64,000 bases of DNA from Pseudomonas fluorescens (GTDB lineage: Bacteria > Pseudomonadota > Gammaproteobacteria > Pseudomonadales > Pseudomonadaceae), in the NCBI RefSeq assembly GCF_900215245.1, contig NZ_LT907842.1:5642001-5706000 (forward strand). The letters run 5' to 3'. A program made the translations under genes and the position numbers. The notes beneath the pieces are model-generated. The model searched no databases. It was given only the letters and a program-made list of their open reading frames with translations, and had not been told where the DNA came from. Below are positions 27,999 through 36,676 of this stretch, in pieces (the stretch's first letter is position 1; every line of letters starts with the position of its first letter).

Positions 27999-28520
27999 AT
28001 GATCCACATTCGTGAAGCGACCAACGCCGATATCGATACGCTGCGTGAGATCGGTTGCGAAACCTACCGCGAACACTTTTCGACGTTATGGTCTCCTGCC
28101 GGCCTGCAAGGTTTCCTCGATCAAGACTTCTCAGCCAGCGCGCTGGGCCGGTCACTCGACTTACCCGAACGCCAGCTCTGGCTGATGGCTGCAGACGAAC
28201 ACGGTAAGGCAGTTGGATTTGCCAAGGTCAATTGGTCAACCCCCGCGCCTTTAACCGGTGACGTGGGTGCAGAGCTGCAGAAAATCTACTTCCTGAAATC
28301 CGCCGCCGGGATGGGTTACGGAAAACGACTGTTGCAGGTCATTCGTGATAAAGCCGCCCAGCGCGGGGAACGCTGGCTTTGGCTGGACGTGCTCAAAACC
28401 AATGCACCTGCGCAGCGCTTTTATCAGACGGTTGGGTTTCAACGCATCGGCGAAATTCCGTTCAGTACGGACCTGGCTGAAATCGGTATGGTGGTGATGG
28501 CGCTTGAATTGCAGCCATAA
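27999..28520 (+). CDS. GNAT-family N-acetyltransferase
   Basis: A 173-residue protein starting at ATG 27999, just after GGGAGG. It begins MIHIREATNADIDTLREIG and carries the acetyl-CoA loop in KSAAGMGYGKRLLQVIRDKA (Q/R-x-x-G-x-G/A form, here GMGYGK). The C-terminal VLKTNAPAQRFYQTVGFQRIGE contains the N-A-x-x-F-Y motif of GNAT enzymes. The substrate is probably a small amine or a protein N-terminus, but it cannot be specified. It is followed 12 bases later by a small gene with which it may be co-transcribed. Confidence 0.85.
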   Translation: MIHIREATNADIDTLREIGCETYREHFSTLWSPAGLQGFLDQDFSASALGRSLDLPERQLWLMAADEHGKAVGFAKVNWSTPAPLTGDVGAELQKIYFLKSAAGMGYGKRLLQVIRDKAAQRGERWLWLDVLKTNAPAQRFYQTVGFQRIGEIPFSTDLAEIGMVVMALELQP

Positions 28521-28532
28521 ACGGGGAAGCAA

Positions 28533-28787
28533 ATGGAAGCATTGATCCATGGGCTCGATGGGCCCAGAACCGCTCAGCAGGAACTGTTTTACGACCTTGA
28601 AGACGCGACCGCTGTTATCGGCTGGTCGCTGGTTGAACTGACGGCCATGGCGCAAAGCGGCAGAACGCCGGATGAAGCCGTGGCGCTGATGAAAGTATGC
28701 GCGCTGTTGATCGCTCAACAGCAAAAGCTTGGCGTGTACGCAGAAGAGGTCAAGGTGCACCGTATCGTCCGGGCAGAGGCCCCGTGA
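28533..28787 (+). CDS. Hypothetical protein (84 aa)
   Basis: An 84-residue, mostly helical, cytoplasmic-looking protein with ACGGGGAAG upstream of its ATG. It begins MEALIHGLDGPRTAQQELFY and contains WSLVELTAMAQSGRTPDEAV and LLIAQQQKLGVYAEE. There are no recognisable motifs. It lies 12 bases after the acetyltransferase and 49 bases before a helix-hairpin-helix protein, all on the same strand, so the three may form one transcript. Confidence 0.6.
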   Translation: MEALIHGLDGPRTAQQELFYDLEDATAVIGWSLVELTAMAQSGRTPDEAVALMKVCALLIAQQQKLGVYAEEVKVHRIVRAEAP

Positions 28788-28836
28788 ACACTGGCCGGTC
28801 GCTTAGGTGATCCGCCACCCTAAAAGGAATGTATGC

Positions 28837-29082
28837 ATGCCGTTCTCACCGCAAGAAAGCCGCGCGTTACTCGCCCTCAAGGGTGTCGGCCCCACCGTCA
28901 TCACACGGTTGGAGCAGATGGGCATCGACTCGCTCGACGCGCTCGGGAAATCCGATGTGAATGACATCCTGGCTCAGGTATCGGCGGCGCTTGGTTCGAC
29001 GTGCTGGAAGAACAGCCCTCAGGCCCGCGCGGCGATTACTGCCGCGATAGCGCTTGCGAGGGCTCAGGCTGAAGAGGCGTGA
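28837..29082 (+). CDS. Helix-hairpin-helix protein (Cdd1-like, 81 aa)
   Basis: An 81-residue protein starting at ATG 28837 after AAAGGA. The segment ALKGVGPTVITRLEQMGIDS (about 13-32) is a helix-hairpin-helix of the sort that binds DNA non-specifically. The length and the following helical region (SDVNDILAQVSAAL, then CWKNSPQARAAI) match the small Cdd1-like or HhH_5-type proteins. Its role is unknown. The first codons could extend to GTG 28807, but the ribosome binding site favours 28837. Confidence 0.7.
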   Translation: MPFSPQESRALLALKGVGPTVITRLEQMGIDSLDALGKSDVNDILAQVSAALGSTCWKNSPQARAAITAAIALARAQAEEA

Positions 29083-29210
29083 GCGCCCCTGGGGGGCTCA
29101 TGCCTGAAATGAGCGAGCCAGACGGTTGATCATGCATCATGATCGGCTACTCGATGTGAATGAGGCGTGGGTGTGGCTGGCCGAGGCTCACAAGCTTGCT
29201 CGTCGGCTTA

Positions 29211-30134
29211 TCACTTGAATTTGTCTAAACCCTCTAACCGGGCACTTATCTGCTGACAATTTTTCCGAAGGGAATCAACAAAATGTTCCACGGTAGACGA
29301 TTCGGGTCGGTGCAACGGCCGTACGACACTGACACAGTAAGAAATTGAATGTGAAAAGCGACGAATCTGCAAACCTCGCCCGACATAGTCGAGGGCGGTG
29401 ATCGGATTCACAATGGCAACGCCCACTCCCAGGTTAACGGTCGCACACACGGCGCTCGCGCTATGTGTCTCTACCGCGAGCCGTCTTTCGATGCCTGACT
29501 GGTGGAAGATAGCGTCCGTTTTTCTTCTGTAGGGATCATCCGCCGCAAGGTAAACAAAATTTTGCCCCTCGAAGTCTTGTGGTGTGAGGACTGTTTTCGC
29601 ATTTAATTCGTGATAAGACGGTAAAACACACACCACGTCGAGGTTCAAGAGTGTTTCGATGTAGGTGCCCGGGGGTGTTTCCAGGGTTTCAGTCAACCCC
29701 AGGTGATAACGCTGAGCAGTCAGCGACTCCTCGAGGGCGGGCGATTCCTGGGGCGTGATATTGATGCTGACGCCAGGAAATTCACTGCAGAAATCCTGGC
29801 AGACCTGTGGCAACAAGGCATTCGAGAAAGCCGGTATGCACGTCAACGAAATTTGCCCTTGCCGAAAATGCCTGATGGCCTCGACGGCATTTTTCACTCG
29901 GGCTAACCCCACATAGCTGCGTTGAACTTCATCGAACAACATCAGCCCATGCTCAGTCGGAATCAACTTTGCACCCGCGCGCTTGAACAACGTCAACTGA
30001 GTCAGCGTTTCGAACCGGCTGAGCTCTCGGCTGATGGTGGGCTGCGAGGTATGCAGAAGTTCAGCGGCACCCGTCGCGCTGCCGGTCGTCATTACCGCCC
30101 AAAATACTTCCACATGGCGAAAACTGAAATTCAT
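29211..30134 (-). CDS. LysR-family regulator of the adjacent biosynthetic operon (OccR/NocR-like)
   Basis: A 307-residue regulator. The start at 30134 (MNFSFRHVEVFWAVM) follows GGAG at a good distance; the frame is open to 30194 but the extra residues are not family-like. The winged helix-turn-helix (TGSATGAAELLHTSQPTISR) and the LFKRAGAKLIPTEHGLMLF segment are closest to OccR/NocR-type regulators that sense octopine, nopaline or related arginine and ornithine derivatives. The effector-binding domain follows (QISLTCIPAFSNALLPQV). It is divergent from the nine-gene operon starting at 30327, which contains an argininosuccinate-synthase-like gene, so an arginine-like effector is plausible. Confidence 0.85.
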   Translation of the reverse strand: MNFSFRHVEVFWAVMTTGSATGAAELLHTSQPTISRELSRFETLTQLTLFKRAGAKLIPTEHGLMLFDEVQRSYVGLARVKNAVEAIRHFRQGQISLTCIPAFSNALLPQVCQDFCSEFPGVSINITPQESPALEESLTAQRYHLGLTETLETPPGTYIETLLNLDVVCVLPSYHELNAKTVLTPQDFEGQNFVYLAADDPYRRKTDAIFHQSGIERRLAVETHSASAVCATVNLGVGVAIVNPITALDYVGRGLQIRRFSHSISYCVSVVRPLHRPESSTVEHFVDSLRKNCQQISARLEGLDKFK

Positions 30135-30326
30135 GAGCCAACTCCGCGATGAATCGAACACGCCACACCATATCAGAAATGAATAGACAGCCACTAAATT
30201 GATATTTTTACTTTGTTTTTTTGCTGAGCATACTTTCCAGGTACTCGAAACTTTAATGATCAGGATGATCGCTACATGAGTGCGCTTATCGCGTCCTGAA
30301 TAAAATAACCCTACAGCGAGCGGGCG
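30135..30326. promoter_or_regulatory. Divergent, A+T-rich control region of the biosynthetic operon
   Basis: The 192 bases between the LysR regulator and the first operon gene include a strongly A+T-rich stretch (about 30187-30230, with ATTGATATTTTTA). This contrasts with the G+C-rich flanks. LysR regulators of this type bind T-N11-A sites here; several candidates exist and I cannot single one out. The first gene has a GAGCGGGCG stretch as a modest ribosome binding site. Confidence 0.5.
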
Positions 30327-31310
30327 ATGAAATACCGGCGATTTGGACGACTGGAATGGAATGTTTCTGAAGTGGGATATGGAATGTGGGGGGTCGCGGG
30401 AGGTGAAGGGGGTTGGACCGGCTCATCCGATGTCAGCGGCATGGCGGCGTTGGAGCATTCGATTCAACTAGGCTGCAACTTTTTCGATACGGCGTGGATT
30501 TATGGTCGTGGCCACAGCGAAAAAATGCTGGGGGAAGCATTACGAAACCACCCAGGCAAAACCTTATATGTAGCCACTAAAGTCCCCCCCAAGAACCGCG
30601 AATGGCCCTCGCACCGGGGTGACCGTTTAGACCAGATTTTCCCGCCCGACCATATTGAAGAATATGTCGAGAAAAGTTTGCAGTCACTCGGCTTGGCGTC
30701 CCTGGATTTACTGCAATTTCATGTCTGGGAAGATGCGTGGGCTCATGATGAATCCTGGATACGCGTGGTGGATGACCTCAAACGGCAACGCCTGATTCGC
30801 GGCATCGGCATCAGTGTCAATCGCTGGGAACCCACCAACGTACTCGACACGCTGAAAACAGGAATGATCGACGCGGTACAGGTGATTTATAACGTCTTTG
30901 ATCAAGCGCCTGACGATGAATTACTTCCGTTATGCCGCGAACTGGACATTGCCGTCATCGCCAGGGTGCCGTTCGACGAAGGCTCTCTGACGGGGAATTT
31001 AACGATCGACTCAACGTGGCCTGCCGGTGATTGGAGAAGCAGCTATTTCGTGCCAGAAAACCTGGCAGCGACGGTGGCGCGGGTCGAGTCTTTGAGACGG
31101 GCTCTTCCCGCCGATACTCAGCTATCGGACGTCGCGCTGAGGTTCATTCTGTCCAACGATAACGTCGCAACGACTATTCCTGGCATGCGCTCTATTCCAC
31201 ATGTCGAAGCGAACATGGCGTGTTCTGACAAGGGCAAGATAGAGCCGGCGTTAATGACGCTACTACGACAGCACCGATGGGACCGTGAACCGACCGCGTG
31301 GTCGCAGTAA
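30327..31310 (+). CDS. Aldo/keto reductase, first gene of the biosynthetic operon
   Basis: A 327-residue NADPH-dependent oxidoreductase. The catalytic set is visible: Asp and Tyr in FDTAWIYG, Lys in VATKVPP and His in LLQFHVWEDAW. The C-terminal cofactor segment includes TTIPGMRSIPHVEANMA. It belongs to the YajO/YghZ-like branch. As the first gene of an operon whose NRPS ends in a thioester reductase, it may reduce the released aldehyde or another carbonyl intermediate, which is inference. G+C is lower than in the flanking core genes. Confidence 0.85.
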   Translation: MKYRRFGRLEWNVSEVGYGMWGVAGGEGGWTGSSDVSGMAALEHSIQLGCNFFDTAWIYGRGHSEKMLGEALRNHPGKTLYVATKVPPKNREWPSHRGDRLDQIFPPDHIEEYVEKSLQSLGLASLDLLQFHVWEDAWAHDESWIRVVDDLKRQRLIRGIGISVNRWEPTNVLDTLKTGMIDAVQVIYNVFDQAPDDELLPLCRELDIAVIARVPFDEGSLTGNLTIDSTWPAGDWRSSYFVPENLAATVARVESLRRALPADTQLSDVALRFILSNDNVATTIPGMRSIPHVEANMACSDKGKIEPALMTLLRQHRWDREPTAWSQ

Positions 31311-31361
31311 CAGGCGTGAAGCGAAACTGTTAATAACAACAACTCTCTAAAGGACTACCGC

Positions 31362-32525
31362 GTGAAATTCTCGGACTTGAAAGGTAAGAAAGTTGGCATC
31401 TGTGCCTCCGGTGGCTTGGTCAGCTTATTCATCGCGCAGCGTTTGAAAGAGGAGCACGTTGACGTCGAACAGTTCATTGTCGACATTGGTCAACCGGGTG
31501 ATGAAGCACACGAGTTTTGTGCAGACAACATCGAATTGATGCAGGCCGTTAATGTCATTGATTTGAAGGAAGACATTGCGCTCAGCTTTCTCCACGCTGT
31601 ACGTGCCCAGGCGCAGTACGACGGTGGCTACTGGAACACGACTGGCATCGCCAGAGCCGTAACTGTTAAAGGCCTGGTTGATGCATTGCGCGAACGTCAG
31701 TGCAGTGTATTGGCCCACGGCGCCGTTCATGGCGGCAACGATGAATTCCGCTTCAATTACTACCTGAAAATGTTTGCGCCAGAGATCACGCCCTTTTCTC
31801 CCTGGGAAGACCCAACCACGTCAGATCGTTTTCGAACCCGCGTAGACATGGGCGACTTTGTTGCCGACGCCGACGAAACCATGATGCGTACGAAAGCCCA
31901 TCACTCCGTTGATGCCAACGTCGGCGGTGTGTCGCATGAGAACCGCGAAGTTGAGGTGCTCTCAAATTCACCCGATATGATCAGCCCGATCATGGGCGTC
32001 AAGGTCATGGATGCGCCCGACGTGCCAGAGACTTGCAGTATCACCTTTAAGCAAGGTATTCCCGTTGAGATTAATGGTCAGTCAGTGAGTTACTACCAGG
32101 CACTCGCTGAAGCCAACAGGATCGCAGGCCGCAATGGGGTGGTCTTGAAGAACGTATTGGAAAACCGAATGAACGGCACTAAAGGCCGTGGCTTATACGA
32201 ATCTCCGGGGCTGGACATGCTCGGCATCGCAGCGAAACATCTACTGCAGGCAACGGTCGACAAGGACTCATGGGAGGTCCTGCGGTTTTTGTCACCCTTT
32301 ATCGCACGTCAATCGTATGCAGGTCGTTTGTATGACCCCGCCACGCAGGCCGCATTGGCCAACGTAGCCACATTGACTGAACAGGCGAATGGCACCGTCG
32401 ATGTGATCGCTTATAAAGGCAACTACATGGTTGACCGCGTACGCGAATACTCCAAGTCGCGCTTTACCGCACAGCAATTCCGTTTCGCTCATGGCGGGCA
32501 AAAGTGGATCACTGAATCCGTTTAA
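31362..32525 (+). CDS. Argininosuccinate synthase-like enzyme with altered nucleotide motif
   Basis: A 387-residue protein related along its whole length to class II (E. coli type) ArgG: GQPGDEAHEF, YWNTTGIARAVT, HGGNDEFRFNYY (the GNDxxRF substrate motif), HHSVDANVGGVSHE, SPIMGVKVMD, TFKQGIPVEING, ENRMNGTKGRGLYESPG. The N-terminal PP-loop reads ASGGLVSL (16-21 SGGLVS) where true synthases have SGGLDTS, so the conserved Asp is lost. It is also about 60 residues shorter than E. coli ArgG. ArgG joins citrulline to aspartate using ATP. Here a paralogue in a biosynthetic operon probably activates a different ureido or carboxyl group. No argininosuccinate lyase partner is encoded nearby. Confidence 0.8.
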   Translation: MKFSDLKGKKVGICASGGLVSLFIAQRLKEEHVDVEQFIVDIGQPGDEAHEFCADNIELMQAVNVIDLKEDIALSFLHAVRAQAQYDGGYWNTTGIARAVTVKGLVDALRERQCSVLAHGAVHGGNDEFRFNYYLKMFAPEITPFSPWEDPTTSDRFRTRVDMGDFVADADETMMRTKAHHSVDANVGGVSHENREVEVLSNSPDMISPIMGVKVMDAPDVPETCSITFKQGIPVEINGQSVSYYQALAEANRIAGRNGVVLKNVLENRMNGTKGRGLYESPGLDMLGIAAKHLLQATVDKDSWEVLRFLSPFIARQSYAGRLYDPATQAALANVATLTEQANGTVDVIAYKGNYMVDRVREYSKSRFTAQQFRFAHGGQKWITESV

Positions 32526-32583
32526 GCCATGAGGGGCTGACTGTCCTGGCATCCTGCACATATTGCTGAAATAAAGGTTAACT

Positions 32584-33342
32584 ATGCAGCACAGACTAAT
32601 TGTTTTGTGGGCCCCTCCACGCTCGCTTTCCACCGCATTTGTACGTGTGATCGCCGCGCGTGGTGACTTCACTATCTTGCATGAGCCTCTGTGCGATCTG
32701 TCGGCGTGTGGTATATACAGCCATCCGCAGACGGATCATTCAACTCAGACGTTGAACAATTCAACCGAGCTTTTCAATTATGTACAGGCATTGCGCGCGC
32801 AACGTGCTGTGTTCATCAAGGACACCTGTGAGTTCGACTATCGTCATCGACTGACGGGAACATCTTATATGCGCGAAGCGCAACATGTGTTCATGTTGCG
32901 CAATCCGGAAAAGGTAATTAACTCACACTACTATATTAACCCAGACCTTACCTGCAGCGAGGTGGGCTACCAACACTTGGCTGAACTCTATGATGCCGTG
33001 AAGGCGGAGTCGATACATTCGCCCTTGTTCGTTGATGCGGACGACATGATCCTGAGCCCTGAGTGTGCAATTTCGAACTTTTGCAGGGATGCTAACTTGC
33101 AGCATCTGCCCGCTGCTCTCCAGTGGCAGAGCGGACACTTGGATGTGTGGGAGCGAACCCAGCATTGGCATTTGGATGCAGCAAACAGCACAGGCATTGC
33201 GCCGATCAAAAAGCAATACAGCACGCGCGTCGACAACCACCCGGTACTGCATGAATTCTACTTAGAAAATATGCCGCATTATGAGTATTTGAAGCGTGAA
33301 AGGGAGGCTGTACTAAACAAGCACCTTGGCGACCTAGGGTAA
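32584..33342 (+). CDS. Sulfotransferase-family protein
   Basis: A 252-residue protein. The N-terminal VLWAPPRSLSTAFVRVIAARG has the P-loop-like 5'-phosphosulfate-binding motif of PAPS sulfotransferases, and HVFMLRNPEKVINSHYYI has the 3'-phosphate-binding R-N-P...S form. The next gene, 8 bases downstream, is an APS kinase that makes PAPS, which strongly supports real sulfo-transfer. The acceptor is unknown but is most likely the operon's own product. The C-terminal third has no features I recognise. Confidence 0.78.
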   Translation: MQHRLIVLWAPPRSLSTAFVRVIAARGDFTILHEPLCDLSACGIYSHPQTDHSTQTLNNSTELFNYVQALRAQRAVFIKDTCEFDYRHRLTGTSYMREAQHVFMLRNPEKVINSHYYINPDLTCSEVGYQHLAELYDAVKAESIHSPLFVDADDMILSPECAISNFCRDANLQHLPAALQWQSGHLDVWERTQHWHLDAANSTGIAPIKKQYSTRVDNHPVLHEFYLENMPHYEYLKREREAVLNKHLGDLG

Positions 33343-33350
33343 CGAACGAA

Positions 33351-34013
33351 ATGCCTATATCTGATGTGGCCTGTGACCTGACCTGGCAATTATTTCCCGT
33401 GGAACAATCTATGCGCAGCGCTAGATTGAAACAAAAACCTTGTGTGCTTTGGTTTACCGGCTTGAGTGGGGCTGGAAAGAGCACCGTGGCCGGTCTGGTA
33501 GAATCGCTGTTATTCCAGAAAGGTTACCTGACTTACGTGTTGGACGGGGATAACGTACGTCATGGGCTATGCCGTGACCTGGATTTCACCCACCAAGGGC
33601 GAAGTGAAAATATTCGACGGGTGAGTGAAGTCAGCAAGTTGCTTGCTGACGCGGGCTTAATCGTATTGACCGCATTTATTTCTCCTTTTCGACATGATCG
33701 CGCCCAGGCAAGAGCGCTGATTGGCGACAGTGATTACGTGGAAATCTTTATCAATGCCTCTTTTGATGTGTGCGAGGCACGCGATCCAAAAGGGCTCTAT
33801 AAAAAGGCCAGGGAGAAACAGGTCGCCGAGTTTACCGGCATCGATTCTCCATATGAACCACCGGTACATCCCGAACTCATCATCAATACGGACACTCAAA
33901 CCGCAATTGCTTGCGCTGAAAAGATTGTCAACTATTTGTACAGCACGGGTCGGTTGTTATTGGAATCAACGGATGACTGCTTATCCCGCGAGCGGGTCAG
34001 TGCACGCAGTTAA
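33351..34013 (+). CDS. cysC: Adenylylsulfate (APS) kinase
   Basis: A 220-residue kinase that phosphorylates adenylyl sulfate to PAPS. The Walker A GLSGAGKST is at 37-45, followed by LDGDNVRHGLCRDLDF, the RSENIRRVSEV segment, ISPFRHDRAQAR and the DPKGLYKKAR/PYEPPVHPEL tail. All are standard for CysC. The N-terminal WQLFPVEQ is close to the usual WH-x-x-x-V start. Stand-alone CysC in a biosynthetic operon next to a sulfotransferase points to a dedicated PAPS supply. The ribosome binding site is weak (AACGAA), which suggests coupling to the upstream gene. Confidence 0.93.
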   Translation: MPISDVACDLTWQLFPVEQSMRSARLKQKPCVLWFTGLSGAGKSTVAGLVESLLFQKGYLTYVLDGDNVRHGLCRDLDFTHQGRSENIRRVSEVSKLLADAGLIVLTAFISPFRHDRAQARALIGDSDYVEIFINASFDVCEARDPKGLYKKAREKQVAEFTGIDSPYEPPVHPELIINTDTQTAIACAEKIVNYLYSTGRLLLESTDDCLSRERVSARS

Positions 34014-34036
34014 GCTCATCAATTGGAGGAAGCAAG

Positions 34037-35359
34037 ATGGACTATTTTAATTTTGTCGACGGTCATTTACATGTGGAGCACCTTGATGTTCGTCAGATAG
34101 TCGAACAGCATGGAAGCCCCGTGTATGTCTATTCAGCACACACCTTGAAAAATCACTACACCGTGCTGAAAGATGCGTTTTCTGCCCTCTCGCCGTTGAT
34201 TTGTTTCTCAGTTAAAAGCTGCAGTAATCTCAGCATCCTTAAGCTCTTGGTCGATCAAGGATCAGGGCTGGATGTGGTCAGTGGCGGTGAGCTCCACCGG
34301 GCACTGATGGCGGGAGTGACTGCGGACAAGATTGTGTTTGCCGGGGTCGGCAAGTCGCGTGAAGAAATTCGCTACGCGGTTGAAGCTGGCGTTTTCCTTT
34401 TTAATGTGGAGTCTGAAGGCGAGCTGCTGCGTCTGGATGAGGTCGCCAGGACGGCCGGTAAGCGTATAAAAGTGGCCATTCGTATCAATCCGGATGTGGC
34501 GGATGCTGGCACCCCTGAGAAAACCTCAACAGGCGGCCGCCAGACAAAATTTGGCATACCGATGGAACGCGCCTACGAACTGTTCGAGCCGAAGCGTTAC
34601 TCAAGCGTCGATGTCGTTGGGATCCATATTCACCTTGGATCGCCGATTCCATCAGCTCAGACCTATTTGTCTGCCATCGATAAGATCGAGGACATGATCA
34701 ACCGACTTAAGGCGACTGATTGCGCGATCGAATTTGTCAACATTGGTGGAGGTTTTCCAGCGCAGTACGGGACCGAAAGCAATCCCGTTGGCTCATTAAC
34801 TGAAACGGGAGCACTTATTTGTCAGCGTCTGCAAGGGCTGAAACAGCGCGGTATCCGCTTCATCATTGAACCGGGTCGTTCGATCAGCGCAAATGCCGGT
34901 ATTTTGCTGACCACCGTCGAATACATTAAACAAGGCTGGGATCGAAAGATCGCTATTGTCGATGCGGGCATGAACGTACTGCTGCGGCCCACCCTGTATG
35001 GTGCCAACCATGTTATTTGGCCAACCCATTTTGAGAATTTTTCTGGCCATTGGACGGCGTTAACCCACAGCGCTCAGCAGTCCGACGTCACTCACTTGGA
35101 GGAGACCGATATTGTTGGGCCTATTTGTGAGACCGGCGATCACTTTGCATTAGGTCGAGCATTACCGGCGTTTGACAATGGCAGTGTATTGGCGATTTTT
35201 TCATGTGGTGCGTATGGCATGAGTATGGCCAGCCAATACAACTCCCGTGGGCGCCCACCCGAAGTCCTGGTTGAGGGAATCAATGCCAAGTTAATACGGA
35301 CTCGTGAAACTCACGAAGATTTAGTGGCTCACGAATTATGTGGCTTGGACAACGCTTGA
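34037..35359 (+). CDS. Diaminopimelate decarboxylase-like PLP enzyme
   Basis: A 440-residue fold-type III PLP enzyme of the LysA/ornithine decarboxylase group, with GGAGG upstream. PLP Lys60 lies in CFSVKSCSNLSILK. Other family marks are SGGELHRAL, HIHLGSPI, NIGGGFPAQYG, EPGRSISANAG and the substrate-contact loop GPICETGDHFALGR. The length is normal. A second, operon-borne LysA-like decarboxylase recalls TabA of the tabtoxin cluster. The substrate here may be a diamino or modified amino acid precursor. It need not be meso-diaminopimelate, and no dap genes accompany it. Confidence 0.82.
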   Translation: MDYFNFVDGHLHVEHLDVRQIVEQHGSPVYVYSAHTLKNHYTVLKDAFSALSPLICFSVKSCSNLSILKLLVDQGSGLDVVSGGELHRALMAGVTADKIVFAGVGKSREEIRYAVEAGVFLFNVESEGELLRLDEVARTAGKRIKVAIRINPDVADAGTPEKTSTGGRQTKFGIPMERAYELFEPKRYSSVDVVGIHIHLGSPIPSAQTYLSAIDKIEDMINRLKATDCAIEFVNIGGGFPAQYGTESNPVGSLTETGALICQRLQGLKQRGIRFIIEPGRSISANAGILLTTVEYIKQGWDRKIAIVDAGMNVLLRPTLYGANHVIWPTHFENFSGHWTALTHSAQQSDVTHLEETDIVGPICETGDHFALGRALPAFDNGSVLAIFSCGAYGMSMASQYNSRGRPPEVLVEGINAKLIRTRETHEDLVAHELCGLDNA

Positions 35360-35404
35360 CGCTGACGCACTGCGGCGGCTCTCTAAATAGATTGGAATGT
35401 GACC

Positions 35405-36676
35405 ATGACTCACAACATTGCAGTAATCGTCGATGCGTATTCCACTGGCGCGAAACTGGCCGCTAAGTTTCATGCAGAGGGCGTAGCGGTCCTGCACGTC
35501 CAAAGTGCCTCGCCCATCATTGATTTTTATATCAACGATTTCAGGCCCGACGACTTTATCGCCAACGTGGTATTTAACGGTTTGGCGGAATCTCTAGTCG
35601 AAATCAATCGATGGTTGAACGGCATCAAGCCTATTTGTGTTTTGGCCGGCGCCGAAACGGGCATTGAACTTGCGGATCTGCTCGCCGGCGAACTCGGCGT
35701 GGAGGGAAACTCCACAGAGACGTCGCGTGTTCGGCGAGATAAATACGCAATGGCCTGCGCGCTTAAAGAGGCGGGGTTAGCCACACCTTATTTTCTGCGC
35801 ACAGACAATTTACACACGTTGACTGAATGGGCCTCAGGCCACGGCTGGCCAATTGTGCTGAAGCCCTTAGCCAGTGCAGGTAATGACAGTGTATTTTTCT
35901 GCAATGACCGAGCCGAACTGGAAAGTGCTTTTCACTCCATCTATAACAAAGCCAACCGCTTTGGTGGGCACAATAACCATGTGCTGGCACAGACCCTTTT
36001 GAAGGGGACGCAGTACGTCATTAATAGTGTTTCAATCGACGCGCAGCATTATATTTCTGATATGTGGATCGATCGCCGCAAAGTGATTGCCGGCGCCTCA
36101 AATATTTATGATTGCGAAGAACTTCTGCCCTATGAGGGCGAGGTGCAGGCGGCTTTAGTCAGCTATATGAAAAAAGCGCTTGATGCGCTGGGTGTGCACA
36201 ATGGGCCCGCTCACTCCGAAATCATGATGACGGCTGAAGGGCCGGTGTTGATTGAAACCGGCGCCCGCCTGCAGGGCGCAATGCTTGAAGAAGCGGTTAT
36301 TGAGGCGCTTGGCGAGAGCCAAATCACGCTGACGATCGAACGTTATTGCCACCCTCACCTGTTCAAACGGCGTTTGGGCCAGCAGTACGTTTTATCAAAA
36401 CATGTCCTATGCGTAGCGATGATCTCCGACCAGGAAGGCGTCGTTGTTGATACAACCGGCTTCGAGAGGATTCGCTCGCTTTCTTCCTATGCCTGCCATT
36501 TCCACCTGCCCGAAAAGGGCGACACGATTACACGCACCATCGACTTATTTTCGATTCCGGGCGTTGTTTACCTGAGCCATGAAGAACTCGCCGTTTTACA
36601 GGCTGATTACGCAACGATCCGTCGGCTTGAGAGTGCACACCAAGTGTTTTCTCTGAATGAGAACGTACCTGTATAA
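35405..36676 (+). CDS. ATP-grasp ligase (first of two)
   Basis: A protein of about 423 residues; ATG 35399 and ATG 35405 (MTM doublet; MTHNIAVIVDAYSTG) are both possible. ATP-grasp features are visible: the preceding-domain loop VFNGLAESLV, the G-loop region GWPIVLKPLASAGNDSV, and the metal-binding strand HSEIMMTAEGPVLIETGARLQG. It resembles BacD/L-amino-acid ligase-type enzymes, which form peptide or amide bonds through acyl-phosphates. With a second ATP-grasp gene in the operon and no NRPS condensation domain, it is a likely peptide-bond former. Substrates unknown. Confidence 0.84.
   Translation: MTHNIAVIVDAYSTGAKLAAKFHAEGVAVLHVQSASPIIDFYINDFRPDDFIANVVFNGLAESLVEINRWLNGIKPICVLAGAETGIELADLLAGELGVEGNSTETSRVRRDKYAMACALKEAGLATPYFLRTDNLHTLTEWASGHGWPIVLKPLASAGNDSVFFCNDRAELESAFHSIYNKANRFGGHNNHVLAQTLLKGTQYVINSVSIDAQHYISDMWIDRRKVIAGASNIYDCEELLPYEGEVQAALVSYMKKALDALGVHNGPAHSEIMMTAEGPVLIETGARLQGAMLEEAVIEALGESQITLTIERYCHPHLFKRRLGQQYVLSKHVLCVAMISDQEGVVVDTTGFERIRSLSSYACHFHLPEKGDTITRTIDLFSIPGVVYLSHEELAVLQADYATIRRLESAHQVFSLNENVPV

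Noticed and set aside
29160..29185. A copy of the tRNA-Cys 3' end as the left island attachment site
   Set aside because: Only GGCCGAGG (8 bases) is shared; this is expected by chance in this G+C-rich DNA.
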